64,000 bases of DNA from Crambe crambe (Eukaryota; Porifera; Demospongiae; Poecilosclerida; Crambeidae). Location: assembly GCA_963924555.1 (NCBI GenBank), contig OZ004583.1, positions 5,303,501-5,367,500 on the forward strand, read 5' to 3'. The notes under the pieces were generated by a model. The model made no database searches, was not told where the DNA came from, and saw only the letters and a program-made list of their open reading frames with translations. Position numbers and translations under genes: made by a program. Shown here one piece after another: positions 44,137 to 55,282 of the stretch (positions are counted from its first letter, which is position 1; each line of letters begins with the position of its first letter).

Positions 44137-45479
44137 TGAACTCCATTACAATCTGACTGATCCTATACAATGAGTGCAAGGCCTAACCTAACTTGTCATA
44201 ACTACAGTGCATGTATAGCAACCCATAATGTGAAGCTACAAGTGAGTCAGATGTCTGTAATAATTAAGGCATCAATTAATTATTGGTACTAATTAAGTAC
44301 CATTGAAATTTTTAGCTACATGCAGTCATTTGAAGTTCCACGGACTTAGTGATGTGCCTATATGATATTACTTCTGAGATTGACAACACACGGTCTTGGA
44401 GCTATAAGAGTATATAGCTCTATAAGAGTAGCTAGCTACAGCTGTTGTGACTTATATCGAAAAGGGTTAATGTGAATTCAAATTTTCTATGTCTTCCTGA
44501 CATATTTTGGGAGGATATAGCTAGCTAGCTATAGTCTAGTTGGAATGCAGAATTGATTCTAATGTAGTTAAATCAATTAGTCTTGTATTTCTTTGGGGAA
44601 AGGTGCAGTAGTAGATTTTGGGAAAGCATGCATGCACTAGACTTTGGGAAATATTTGGCTCCAGAGAAGCAGTTCACTACCAGTGCAAAAATCAAATGTA
44701 CCCAAGATTTTAGAAAAGGGAGTGGATTAACTATAATGTCCATCTAAGGATTTGAAGCAGTTTTATTGGGAGGTTATATCTACAAGGTAGACATGATCTG
44801 TATTGAGGAGTTTAGCTAAGTTCCAGAGTTGCAAATTGCAACTTAGATAACCATTTAGCTTTTAGCTATAGGTACCAGGCTTGTAGCCAGCATGCAGGCA
44901 GCTCAATGGGCCTGAGCCCCCACCCCCACCCCCACCTTCCCTCCCTTTGATGGAAATAATTATAACTTGCATTAGTTTGTTGAACCACTGAAATAACTAA
45001 TAGTAGCTCACTATAAAAAAGAAAGTGTTTACTGCACACCATTTTGTCCCAATGCACACACTGTTTTGTTTTGAGCGTGTGTATTGGGACAATTTAGTGC
45101 ACACTTTTATTTTTACAGTATAGCTAGCTAGCTAGCTGGTGGAAATTTTCATGGTGTAAAAATAGTGAAGTTACACAGGTTCATTAGTCTGGCTTGGACA
45201 AGTGTCACTGTGAGCCCTGGGCTTACACGGACCTTGCACCATTGAACCATAAAATAGTTATTGTATCCACCAATTTCCCAAACTCTCCTGAAAGACTTCC
45301 AACCTGCTGGATAGAACACAATAACAAGCGAAATCACATTGCAATTCTGTGAAACCATAAAAATCCTATCCTATAAAAATTCCCCACTCTATATATTAGC
45401 TATGACTCCAGCATGATCAAGGAATTTTTAATGTAGTAATAAAATCATACAAGGAATTTTGTTCTATAGCTTCTGCTAG

Positions 45480-45519
<40 letters not shown>

Positions 45520-45654
45520 GAAATGTACTGTAGTGCCAGCCATAGCTATATATATGCCTTATGCTTTAAAGTCAACAGTCACAACTGTGAGCACTATAGC
45601 ACTAGCTTATGTAGCTGATTCACCTACATATATAGTGCAGCATTAAGAATCACG
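44137..45654. other. Array spacer between class A copy 3 and class B copy 2
   Basis: Paralogous to 27700-29355. At about 44355 the EXOSC7-like exon present in the first unit is absent (GATGTGCCTATATG joins ATATTACTTCTGAG). A 33-T run lies at 45486-45518. No gene. Confidence 0.6.
45009..45122. mobile_element. Foldback MITE, family 1, second full copy
   Basis: CACTATAAAAAAGAAAGTGT and its reverse complement around a TTTTGTTTTGAG loop. The matching place near 28745 is empty. Confidence 0.8.
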
Positions 45655-46640
45655 ATGTTTGAAATAAGTTATTATGGTGATCATAGTATTATTGGCTATT
45701 GCTCCTACTATCAGAGGACAAGATTCTGGTGAATTATTAGCTAACTATTGCTAGCAATAGCTAATTAGTATGCATAGCTATATACTATAATAATTCTTCA
45801 TTCAAGCATAAGTAGCTAGTCCATCCTGTAGTAGCTAGCTGATTAGCTAAAATAACTTTTATGCCAGCCAATTATAATAGCTAATAATATTAATGGGACA
45901 TGGAAAATCATATAGCTAGCTACCACATTAGCTATAGCTAAAACCCACAGATATTATGGCTAGCTACATATGCTACAAGCCAATCATAAGAGAAGTGTCG
46001 ATGTAATTTACGTAAGTATGAAAGCTATAGCCTTGTAGCTCTGTATGGACCTCGCAGTAGGATTCTACATAGCTAGCTACACGTGACATTGTGTATGTAT
46101 GTATGTACAGAATTCTTTTTAACAATCATTTTCATCTTTTTTATGAATAGTGGATTCTTTATTGAATGGGATTGATTCGGGATTATTTTTGGAGTAATCA
46201 TTTCTGTTGGTTGCTGCATATCCTGCTGTGCTGCTTGTTATCGATGTAATATGATGAGAGAAAATGCATCTAACCCTAACCCTGGTCCCCGTGCACGTCG
46301 TCTAAAAAACCATGGTAATCCAACTATAATAACAGCACAAAATTTGACCAGCAGTGACCCTCCACCATTTCCACCAATATTCCAAGGCCCCCTGCCCCCA
46401 CTGCAGAACAACCAGCTACAAGATCCCCCACTGCAGAACTCCCAGCCACAAGACCCCCAACTGAAGAATTCCCAGCTACAAGACCCCCACTGCAGAACTC
46501 CCAGCTACAAGACCCCCAGCTACAAAACCCCCAGCTACAAAAACTCCATCATAATATTATGAGATGGCTACACAAGCTCCTACTCCTAATCCAACTGTTT
46601 CTATTCCTCCTCCAACTGCACCTCCTCCAGCTGCTACATA
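45655..46640 (+). pseudogene. Class B copy 2, broken
   Basis: Exon 1 (45655 on) has a 2-bp deletion against copies 1 and 3 that shifts the signal peptide. An inner ATG at 45674 would restore MVIIVLLAIAPTIRGQDS. Exon 2 after the AG at 46149-46150 carries a net 5-bp insertion before the TM and soon reaches a stop. The TM and tail frame resumes at 46251 (ENASNPNPGPRARRLKN). The Q-L-Q-D repeat is expanded (46400-46545), and a further deletion at about 46491 loses the PPxY. Three independent frame breaks make it a pseudogene. Confidence 0.75.
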
Positions 46641-47150
46641 ATTAGCATACGGTACCAGTAGCTAGCTATAGCTATAATTACAGTAGAGTGAATTGTTGTT
46701 TTTTTAAAGTTTTTTGTTTGTTTGTTTGTTTTTTCATTAGCTGTGCATTTATAACTCATTATTTTCATAACCTAATTAGTTACTGCAATTATATGAATAG
46801 CCGCAGGGAGGGAAACTAAAAATAGTACATCTAATAGCTAAGTCCCCCAGAATAGCTTTATTCATTAGGCCAAGCCAATTAAATTTCCTCCAAAAAATAA
46901 ATGCACTTCCAGCTGCATTCTAACATGTAGAACTGTGTAGCTAGCTAGCTAGCTACATTATCTGCATTTTAATTACTAGCTAGCTAACTTGGTCTCCATT
47001 TTTAATGCTAACTTGGTCTGCATAGTGTGTGTGTGCAGTGTGAAAATTAAAGCAGTCTCTACCACTATGAGACTGGCACACAATGATACCTTTACTGTTT
47101 ACAATTGGTATAAAATACACACTCTTGTTCTTGCAGTGCATCAGAAGGAC
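46641..47150. other. Array spacer
   Basis: 46848-47143 is paralogous to 30836-31290, including a short GT tract at 47024-47036. The A-prime remnant is deleted from this unit. No gene. Confidence 0.6.
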
Positions 47151-47499
47151 CAGGGTTTCATCTAAGGAGGGGGGCGCAGGGGAAGCTTCCCCTCCAAACA
47201 GCTCAACTCCTCCCCCCCCCCCCCCCCCCCAAACTGACCCAGCTTCCCCCCCCCCCCCCCCCCCCCCCCCCAAGATATTGCCAAAAGAAAGAGTTTTAGG
47301 ACAAAAAATACTTCTAAGTAGTATATTTTTAGGATCCAAGCATTAAAAAAATACTTCTAAGTATTATTTTAGAATTTAAGCTTCATGCTCTGCGCAGGAG
47401 GGGGCACATCCCCCTCCTGCATTCTCTCCCCACTGTGACCTTATGGCCACACGTTCCATGAGCTTCCCCTCCAAGGTGAAATTCCTAGATGAAACCCTG
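47151..47499. mobile_element. MITE with CAGGGTTTCATC ends, left copy
   Basis: CAGGGTTTCATCTA and TAGATGAAACCCTG are inverted ends over 349 bp. Two C-rich runs lie at about 47211-47271. The interior is partly self-complementary (GGAAGCTTCCCCTCC near both ends). Confidence 0.75.
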
Positions 47500-47769
47500 A
47501 CAAGCATACCTCTTCAGGAATAGCTACTGCTCATTGAGGATGGAGGTAAGGCTTTAACTCCAACATGGGGAAAAGCACTGCCAGAAATTGTGTTGAGATT
47601 CTCTAGAACAAGAACAGGAAACATTAAGTTTCTACCTGTGGACTAAAAATCGAGTGGAGCATTATCTATATATAGCTAGCAGATTGCTGTAGCCATCAGA
47701 TAGCTACATGTCTGGAGGAAATTAATCACTAAATAGCTATGAACTCACGAAACAACAGTCTTCATTTAC

Positions 47770-48985
47770 ATCCAAAGGAGCAGCATATACGTAAGATAAC
47801 CCCAGCAAATAAATCCTTTTCTTCTTCAGCAGCACGAGTTGCAATCAATCCTCCCTGAATTTTATTGCAGGGATAGTTAACTCTAAATTTACTCTTGCAT
47901 GTAGCTAATTCTACACTTAGCCCATTGAAAAACCCATCAGGAAGCATGATTTTCCAGGATATGATTCTTGTACTCCTTAACATGATTTATAACATCACGA
48001 ACATAAGTATCGAAGTCTTCAATATAAACCCTTTTGCCATGCATCACTTTTCCCATGACCAACTGCATGCATACATATCAAAAGTATATTAATTTCTTCC
48101 ACTGCATTGTGAAACTTAGCTATGACAGGTAAAGGGTTATGTCAATAACAACATTATCTGCTGCTAGGACAGCCTTATAATAACATACGTAGCAATTATT
48201 GCCTTCAAAACACCTGTCTTTGTCAGGTGTGAGAATATATAGTTATCTTTGCTCATTAATTATTAGTTTCTCCTCTTTTATAGTAGCTAAAGGGAATAAA
48301 GTTCAGAGTGATAAGACAGAATACTATAGCTACATAATGAGAAGGATACTGAACAGTCAAATTAATGAATTTCAGTACTGTTAGTTCCTCTCCTGCAATT
48401 TTTCTACACAAAGAAGAACCAAGCAGCTACTAGCTAACTCCTCATGTGGAAATGCACTTAGATAAATATAATATATTATTATAGGTGACCCAGATAATTG
48501 GAGGTTGGCACTTGCAGTTCGACAATGATAACAGGTAAGGCTAGATCTGCATAGTTAGCCAGCTAAATCTTGTCTTGCATCAACTGGACAATTGAGCTCC
48601 TTCAAATTTTTCCGTACATCAGAAGAGCTAGCTGCCATTAAGCTATATTAGTTCCTTCAAAAATTAATATGCTAGCACTAGCTACTGCTTATGAGATTGT
48701 TCAAGCTACGTAGCTATATATTTCTTAGCTATAGCTATTTCAGTTGCAGTATTGCGATAATTGTTCTCTTGGCATTATTTCTTATAGCTAAGAGCCCATA
48801 AATTAAACAAAATCATTGTGTTTTGGGCAAACTGTTGCCATAACATGACGTTGCACTTACCATGATCGTGACCAAATACTACAATGCCATTCTCTGTTAA
48901 CACTTTTGCTAGCTCTTGTTGGCGTCCCATGTGCATTGTAACATCATGAGCAATATAAAGCAAGGCCCGATGATATCTATAACAA
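47770..48985 (-). pseudogene. Monoacylglycerol lipase-like gene fragment
   Basis: Three exon-like pieces lie in the right order on the minus strand. About 48985-48861: YIAHDVTMHMGRQQELAKVL then VVFGHDHG, ending at a GTAAG donor. About 48065-47945: KRVYIEDFDTYVRDVINHV, KEYKNHI, then in another frame CFLMGFSM, the GxSxG nucleophile elbow. About 47868-47800: GGLIATRAAEEEKDLFAGVI. These match alpha/beta-hydrolase monoacylglycerol lipases (oxyanion HDH region, GHSMGG elbow). A one-base frame break precedes the elbow and the donor after it is non-canonical. The catalytic Asp and His exons are not seen. It lies wholly between two copies of one MITE. Confidence 0.65.
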
Positions 48986-49109
48986 GTGGTACATGTAGCT
49001 ATCATGCACAAATTTTATTGCAGCAACTATTGAGTACTAGCCATACCTTTGCTATAACTATATGAAAGAACTTATCTTCTATAGGAGTACCTAGCTAGCT
49101 ACATAAAAT

Positions 49110-49207
49110 AGTGCCAAATTTTAGGACAAAAAATACCTCTAAGCATTTAAAAAATACTTCTTTAGGATTTAAAGCATTTTTGGCATTGTCTGCGTGGGAG
49201 GGGGTAC

Positions 49208-49241
<34 letters not shown>

Positions 49242-49300
49242 ACATGCCTACATGCTCCATGAGCTTCCCCTCCAAGGTGGAATTCATAGATGAAACCCTG
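49110..49300. mobile_element. MITE with CAGGGTTTCATC ends, right copy (5' truncated)
   Basis: Shares TTTTAGGACAAAAAATAC, a C run of about 31 bases (49211-49241) and the end CCAAGGTGGAATTCATAGAT then GAAACCCTG with the left copy. The left terminus is missing. Confidence 0.7.
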
Positions 49301-50306
49301 AGGATAAACACTTTAGAAAGTGGTTGGCCATTTGCACCAAGAGCCAGCAGTTACTTTAACTTTGGATACACAGCAAAGAAAGAAATTTTTTTTAATTTTC
49401 ACAAAAATTGAGGGAGCAGAAAACTTAATTGGCTTGGCCTTAGAAAAAATGTATTTATTGCTCAAACTAAATCACTTATCAAACAAAGAAGCTTGGAAAA
49501 GTTTTCTGGGACAATTGGAGTGTCTGGATCACTAGGCAGGATTGCATCACTCCCACTTACACTTATTTTAGGAGCAGTAGTACTAACTGGGCATGATTTT
49601 TTGGTGGCACAGTAGATTTGGATTCTAGAGACCTAAAGATTTATAACACTAATTCTCAGTTACATTCCTACAACATAGCACTCAACTTGATACAGCCACT
49701 TGATCCTTCTTTCAATCCCAAAATATCAGCTAGTCATTTAGTCATGTGTTAAAAGCTTTTATCTTTGAGGCCATGATGATCATGACTTGTACGTATCTGA
49801 CTACAGGCTACAGCGAGTATACAGTAGTAGATTGAAATGTCAACAAAATATATATAGCTAGCTATATAGAACCAAAAGGGGGGGGGGGGTTGCAACCCCC
49901 TCTGGATCTGCCCCTGATACACGTTTCCCTAGCACCTACTATTCTTGACTACTTCCATTGTAAGATATGATAGCTAGCTACATGGATCCATGCTAGCTAT
50001 GCATGGATCCACACTCATGGTAGCTAGCTAGCTAAGCATGGAAAAAAAAGAAAAAAAAAAGAAAAGAGGGACTATTGAGCTATCACACTGTAGCTAGCTA
50101 GCTAAGTAAATACAACTCATGAAAATTGTTGAAACTAACTACTTAACTTAGCTACCGGTATGTATAGCTAGTCATGATGCTTTACAATAATATAAAGTCT
50201 ATGGCTTCTTTATGTCAGACAGGAAGTATAATGGCTGCATGCTATATAGGCCATAGTTAGCTAGTTTCATAACAGCTACAGGAATATTTGCTATTGGACT
50301 ATCAGA
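49301..50306. other. Array spacer before class A copy 4
   Basis: 49301-49560 continues the paralogy with 31291-31555 that was interrupted at 47143. A G-run/C-run mini-hairpin (49879-49903) ends CTGGATCTGCCCCTG and looks like half of another CAGGGG MITE. The promoter block before ATG is present but more diverged than in other copies. No gene. Confidence 0.55.
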
Positions 50307-50808
50307 ATGATGATGTTTGGAATGAAATTTATTGTGGTGATCATACTGGCCATTGCTCCTACAATCTATGGACAATCTATCAATGGTAAATACTGTATAC
50401 TAGCTATAGTTAACTACGTATTAATCATGCAACTTTATATAGTCTAATTGATGGTAGTCTACCATAGCTCTCTCTCTCTCTCTCTCAGTGCCTCTTGCTG
50501 CTGTTGGATCTGTGGTTGGAGTTCTGGGTATCATAATTTGCTGCATTGCCTGTTCTTGCATTTATTATCACTGTCACAATCCCTTGAGATCGAGGCTTAA
50601 CAACCACACAGGACAAAGCATTGTAACTTCTACCCATGACCCCCCACCAAGCATTCATACCTTCCAATCTCAAGACCCCTCGACCCAGCTAAAAGATCAC
50701 TCGCTGAAAGACTCCCAGCTACAGAAATCTCCTCCTCCATCATATGATGCTTCCATGCAATATCCAACTCCATGGACAACAAGTGACCTTTCCATGACAA
50801 CTTCATAG
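50307..50808 (+). CDS. Small signal-peptide/TM/PPxY membrane protein, class A copy 4
   Basis: Exons 50307-50385 and 50489-50808, phase 1, intron 103 bp; 132 residues. Signal peptide MMMFGMKFIVVIILAIAPTI then YGQ, then SIN, TM VVGVLGIIICCIACSC, tail with SQDPSTQLKDHSLKDSQLQK and SPPPSYDASM, ending PWTTSDLSMTTS. The TC tract is only about 19 bases. The stop codon TAG lies inside a transposable element that begins at 50804. Without it the frame would read two residues further to TAA. The 3' UTR found in the other copies is displaced to 52030 and has lost its AATAAA. TATA-like element GTATAA is at 50225-50230. Intact frame, uncertain expression. Confidence 0.7.
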
Positions 50809-51160
50809 TTGCCAACCGTCCCGATTTGGCCGGGACACTCACGATATTATACCTCTTGTCCCGGTCCCGCCCGACATAGTGCTTTAACAATGACTTGTCC
50901 CGACAGATAGAGCTACAAGGTAGTCTCGCGGACCAAGGAAAGAATCAAGTCTGCCCCGTGAGACTACTTAAAGCTGTATCATTATAAAACATCATGTGAT
51001 CTGAAGTTATAAACAAATGACATCATGAAATCCAGCGTAGATTACGATCCCAAAACGGGCGTGTTTAATAAAAAGTGGGCGTGGTCTACAAATTTTTCGC
51101 GCGCGCCTATGGCGCTTATAGACTGTCCCTATATTCCATTTCCAGAGGTTGGCAACTATG
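50804..51160. mobile_element. 357-bp inverted-repeat element at the end of class A copy 4
   Basis: 14-bp ends CATAGTTGCCAACC and GGTTGGCAACTATG. CAACTT occurs on both sides (50798-50803, 51161-51166). It contains a second, nested inverted-repeat element at 50921-50966. Confidence 0.75.
50921..50966. mobile_element. 46-bp inverted-repeat element, related to that at 42372
   Basis: Ends TAGTCTCGCGG and CCGTGAGACTA match the TAGTCTCGTGA ends of the 42372-42441 element. Confidence 0.6.
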
Positions 51161-51721
51161 CAACTTCATCAGCATAATTAGCTAGCTATATTCCATGTTA
51201 TAATATCTCAAGGCTACAAAGTCAAATCTGACTGACAATGGTCTTGGCAAGGGTTAAGGAGGAAAAAAATAAGCAATAACAATAACAACAACAACAACAA
51301 CAACAACGTAAAGTGAGATAAAACAAAAGAAGTGATAACTGAGTGATGAGTCAAAATTAATGACAAGATTGCGTTCAGTGTTCCAAAAATGAGTCTCTAG
51401 CTAGCTACAGGCCATAAAGATTGAGTGGGATGCAGAAATTGCTATTCGGCCAGCCTCATCAAACATCTTTTCAGACTTCTGATTTCCAAAAGTAAAACAT
51501 AGTTTGGTTGAGCGTTCTTGATGGATGACAATCTTATTTCAAACTGCATAGATAGCATTAGTCTGATTCATTTCGGCTCATGATGAAACCTCCAATGAAC
51601 TAGCTAGCTACATAGCTACATGAATTTAAACTTGGATAGCAGGATCACAGCATCCAGTTGCCTATAATAAAATAATAGAGCATTACATAAAAAAAGATGA
51701 TGAACAAGTAGCTAGTTAATA
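51161..51721. other. Inserted spacer, no gene
   Basis: Not present in other array units. On the minus strand 51420-51500 is open for about 30 codons (NQKSEKMFDEAGRIAISASH) but is not recognised. CAA trinucleotide run at 51285-51306. Confidence 0.35.
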
Positions 51722-51980
51722 AATAAAAAAGAAAAGTAGGGATGGCCGTGTGTGATTCAAAAAAGTTCAGCAAGAAGAGAGTGAACTTCAGTCAAGTAAC
51801 CCCTTACCCATCACCAATATGAGCTAACTATTCCTACTTCACTCCCTTCCAGTCTGTCATGGGAGTGAAGTAGGAATAGGTATTGGTGATGGGGTGAGCT
51901 ACGTACTTGACTGAAGTTCACTCTCTTGTTGCTCAACTTTTTTGAACCGCACACAGCCATACTTATTTTTCTTTATTAGA
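51722..51980. mobile_element. Large foldback element, family 3
   Basis: Two arms of roughly 110-120 bp are imperfect reverse complements, for example AGAGAGTGAACTTCAGTCAA with TTGACTGAAGTTCACTCTCT and ATTCCTACTTCACTCCC with GGGAGTGAAGTAGGAAT. The centre is CCAGTCTGTCAT at about 51850. Confidence 0.9.
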
Positions 51981-52146
51981 ATAAATATTTTTTTCCTTTA
52001 TAGCTGTTATTTAACTGAACTCCTATACAACCTTGCATATTAAAAACTCCATATGTGGCTATCGAATATTACAGTTTGACTGATCCTATAGTGCAAGTCC
52101 TATTACATAGCTTACGTATATATGTCAGCACTAGCTATAGCTAACC

Positions 52147-52402
52147 CAGGGGTGTATCCATCACTCCGGTTGGTCCGGTTTTCACTGGACCACTTTTATT
52201 ATCCGATAGCTAATTAGCTATAAAGTTAGCTACGTAAGTACGTATATGAAGCACTACTGACCTTCAAGAATAATGATCACGTTAGCATAGCTTTATCGAG
52301 ACTCCTTCTGTTAAGTGAGTGAAGGATAAAGTGGGTAGCTATATATGGTGATCCCACACACAAGCACACCAGGCCACTCAAAATTCTGTAGATACACCCC
52401 TG
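52147..52402. mobile_element. MITE with CAGGGGTGTATC ends
   Basis: CAGGGGTGTATC and GATACACCCCTG are inverted ends over 256 bp. The interior is unrelated to the other CAGGGG elements. The paralogous sites at 27755 and 44190 lack it. Confidence 0.75.
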
Positions 52403-52923
52403 TAGTCTGCCATAACTATGGTGCCTTCAGTAAGTATAGCAAGGAATTTTCATCAAAAAAAAAACTGCTTCAAATCCTTAGATGGACCACACATAGCTAA
52501 TACAGTAGCTAGCTAGTGGGAAATTATCATGGTGTAAAAATAATTATTTAAGAAGTGGCTTACACGGACCTGTCAGGCTGATCCATTCCTGTCCTAACAA
52601 TCTATGCATGCAGCTGTGTACCGTTAAACAGTTATTGTATCCACCTATTTCCCAAACTCTCTTGAAAGCCAACCCACAATAACAAGGGAATTCACATTTC
52701 AATTCTGTGAAGCCATGAAAATCCTACCCCACAAAAATTCCCCACTCTATATAGCTATTATTGTGATTATGACTGCAGCATGTAGTAATTAATCTAACAG
52801 GGTTGTAAAATTACAGGTGCTCTATATAGCTTCTGCTAGCCAGCTTTTTGGGAAATGTAGCTACTTCATGCAGCTTATATAATATACGTGTAAAGACTTG
52901 ATGATTCAGCACTAAGAATCACA

Positions 52924-53448
52924 ATGTTTGAAATGAAAGCTATTATGGTGATCATAGTATTATTGGCTCTTGCTGCTACTATCAGAGGACAAGATTCTGG
53001 TGAATTATTAGCTAACTGTTGCTAGCAATAGCTAGTTATTATAGACCTAGCTACTTAAACACTAAGCAGTACGTATAACTTAGTCCATCCCATTATTGGA
53101 CTAAAATAGCTAACTTTTATGCCAGCCAATCAATATTAATGGGACATGGAAATCACGGCAACATACCAAGCCACAGATAATTATATCTATGCTATAAACT
53201 TAACACAAAAATTATAATGTCAATATAATTTACATAGCTACGTATGGAAGTTAGCCTTGTAATTTTTTTTTTTTTTTTGCCAATCCTTTTTATGAATAGT
53301 GGGTACTCTGCTTGTTGGGATTCTTGGTGCAGTATCCACTGTTTCTATTTTTGCCTGTGTGTCCTGCTGTCTTGGTTGTTATCGATGTTATATGCCTAAC
53401 CCTAACCCTGGTCCCCGTGCACGTCATCTACGAAACCGTAGTAGCTAA
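52924..53448 (+). pseudogene. Class B copy 3, tail truncated
   Basis: Exon 1 52924-52999 is intact (MFEMKAIMVIIVLLALAATI, RGQDS). Exon 2 from 53300 reads VGTLLVGILGAVSTVSIFAC, VSCCLGCYRCYMPNPNPGPR, then stops at 53446-53448 because of a 4-bp insertion. The 74-residue product would have signal peptide, TM and a short basic tail but no PPxY. The lost tail is recognisable downstream in other frames up to about 53740. It could be a pseudogene or a truncated, dominant-negative-like form. Confidence 0.6.
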
Positions 53449-53910
53449 TCCAAGACGTTATGATAACAGTAACACTATGATATCTTCTGCTCCAAGACCT
53501 ATTACTACTCTACCAGCATAAAATTTGACCAGTAGTGACCCTCCACCAATACTCCAAGGCCCCCCACTGCAGAACTCCCACTGCAGAACCCCCAGCTACA
53601 AGACCTCCCACTGCAAGACTCTCAGCTACAAGAAGCTCCACCTCCATGGTTATACAAAATGAAACGCAAGCTCCCACTCCTCATCCAACTTATTCCTAGC
53701 TACCCCTCCCCCAACTGCATCTCCTCCAACTACTAGCTAGCTAATGATTTAGCTACTAGCTATAATAATGTCAAATATGACACTTGGTAACTAGCTATGC
53801 TGAGCCTGGAGGTTATGTCATGCATTTGTAACTCATAACCTATTATATTGATAACTGAATTTTTAGCCACAGCTGAGCTACAGCTAGCTACACTCTCTTT
53901 ATTAATGATT

Positions 53911-54135
53911 CAGTGTGTTGCCTGTTCGATCACTGTTGAGATCTAGGCCTAACAACAACATAGGACAAAGCATGTTAACTTCTACCAACCAAGCACCAAT
54001 CTCAAGACCCCTTGGCCCAGCTAAAAGATCACCCACTGTCACTGAACTTATAAAGATTCCCAACAGGAGCCTCCTCCTCCATTGTATGATACAGCTATGC
54101 AATATCCAATTGGACACCAAGTGGCTCTGCATGTC
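53911..54135 (+). pseudogene. Class A-prime remnant 2
   Basis: Contains the post-TM part of class A exon 2: TTGCCTGTTCGATCACTGTT, GGACAAAGCATGTTAACTTC, CCCCTTGGCCCAGCTAAAAG and CCTCCTCCTCCATTGTATGA, which encodes the PPPLY-like end. No signal exon or full TM. Frame breaks present. Same position relative to B as the remnant at 30.4 kb. Confidence 0.65.
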
Positions 54136-54267
54136 ATGAGAGAAAGCCTTGCTAGCTACTACCTCATTAATGAAAGTTTCCCATTTAAACGACTATTGTG
54201 CAAAATTTCAAAATCTAAGTGCGCGCTAAAAAGGGTTATTTACTCTCTTAAAGCTTACGTCATACTT

Positions 54268-54330
54268 ACGAGATGCGCGCGCCGCCGAGCACGTGTAGTG
54301 AGATGCGCGCGCCGAGCACGTGTAGTGAGC
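54268..54330. repeat. GC-rich 28/31-bp tandem repeat with CACGTG
   Basis: GAGATGCGCGCGCCG followed by AGCACGTGTAGT occurs twice in tandem in otherwise AT-rich DNA. Confidence 0.8.
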
Positions 54331-54429
54331 TAGCTGGCCAGCTGTGTCTTAGAGTGAGCCGTAGAGGAGACCTCATATAGGCGTTATTCATCCTGACTAC
54401 TAGCTATCAGGTGGTTGGCTTGCTGAAAG

Positions 54430-54615
54430 ATTCAAAACCCTGGATGGCAAATTTGCAGGTAAATCAAAATGAGTATGGATAACTAGTCAGGGAGTGATGT
54501 AGTCATACAGTTGTGACTCTTGTTATCCAGTAGGTGGTGTGGAAAGGACAATCATGGATTTAAAACCCTGGATGGCAGTTCTGCAGGTAAATCAAAATGA
54601 GTATGGATAATAATC
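54430..54615. repeat. 55-bp direct repeat, two copies 130 bp apart
   Basis: AAAACCCTGGATGGCA followed by GCAGGTAAATCAAAATGAGT and ATGGATAA at 54433-54481 and 54562-54610. Confidence 0.85.
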
Positions 54616-54654
54616 AATGAGTGAGTTAAAACTTAGAGAGCATTACCTGTGATA

Positions 54655-55282
54655 CTGTCACTTTGGTGAGGATTCCTTGATTTGTACAGTGGTTTGTTTG
54701 TGGGACAGTAGGAGGTACTTTGGTTTTAGTAAATTGTTAATCAGCATGCCTCGTATAATTTCCAGAGGCAAAGCATTGTGGCAAGTGAAGCTTATATGAT
54801 GATGTTGGATGGAACTGGAAGAATGTACTGAATGCCCCCTCATTTGACTCGTCTAGTGGCTCACTTTGCTCACAATCAGGTATGAATTTTAGTATAATGC
54901 CACACCACTGATTTCTTAAAGTGCGATTAAAAAAAAGAAAAAAAAAAGGAGTTTGTGTGAGAAATCAGTTTGTGTGGTTGTTTAAGAGTACAGTGGGACA
55001 GAGCAGTGTTTAGATAACAGAAGTGGCTAGAAAATACTCCCTCCATCTCTGCTGTACATACCAAAATGATAAACAGCTTTGTCTAGCTCTTCAAAGTTTG
55101 ATCTTCTCACCATCTTTCTCTTATTGACGCAGTCACCTTCTTGAATCTCTGCTAAGAATGTCTATAGCTTGGCTTTATTTTCACAATGTTGTGAACAACA
55201 TTGAACTCAGCTGCTACACTCGTTAACTAGCTGATAGATTCATTAATTGTTAAAACAATTCTCTTTCTCTTTTCAGCCTTCG
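54655..55282 (-). pseudogene. Second copy of the Tigger-type HTH segment with a 200-bp insertion
   Basis: 54655-54862 matches 31560-31745 and 55076-55282 matches 31745-31950, with 54863-55075 inserted between. The HTH motif is further damaged by loss of about 12 bases around 55198. It marks the right edge of the array. Confidence 0.65.
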
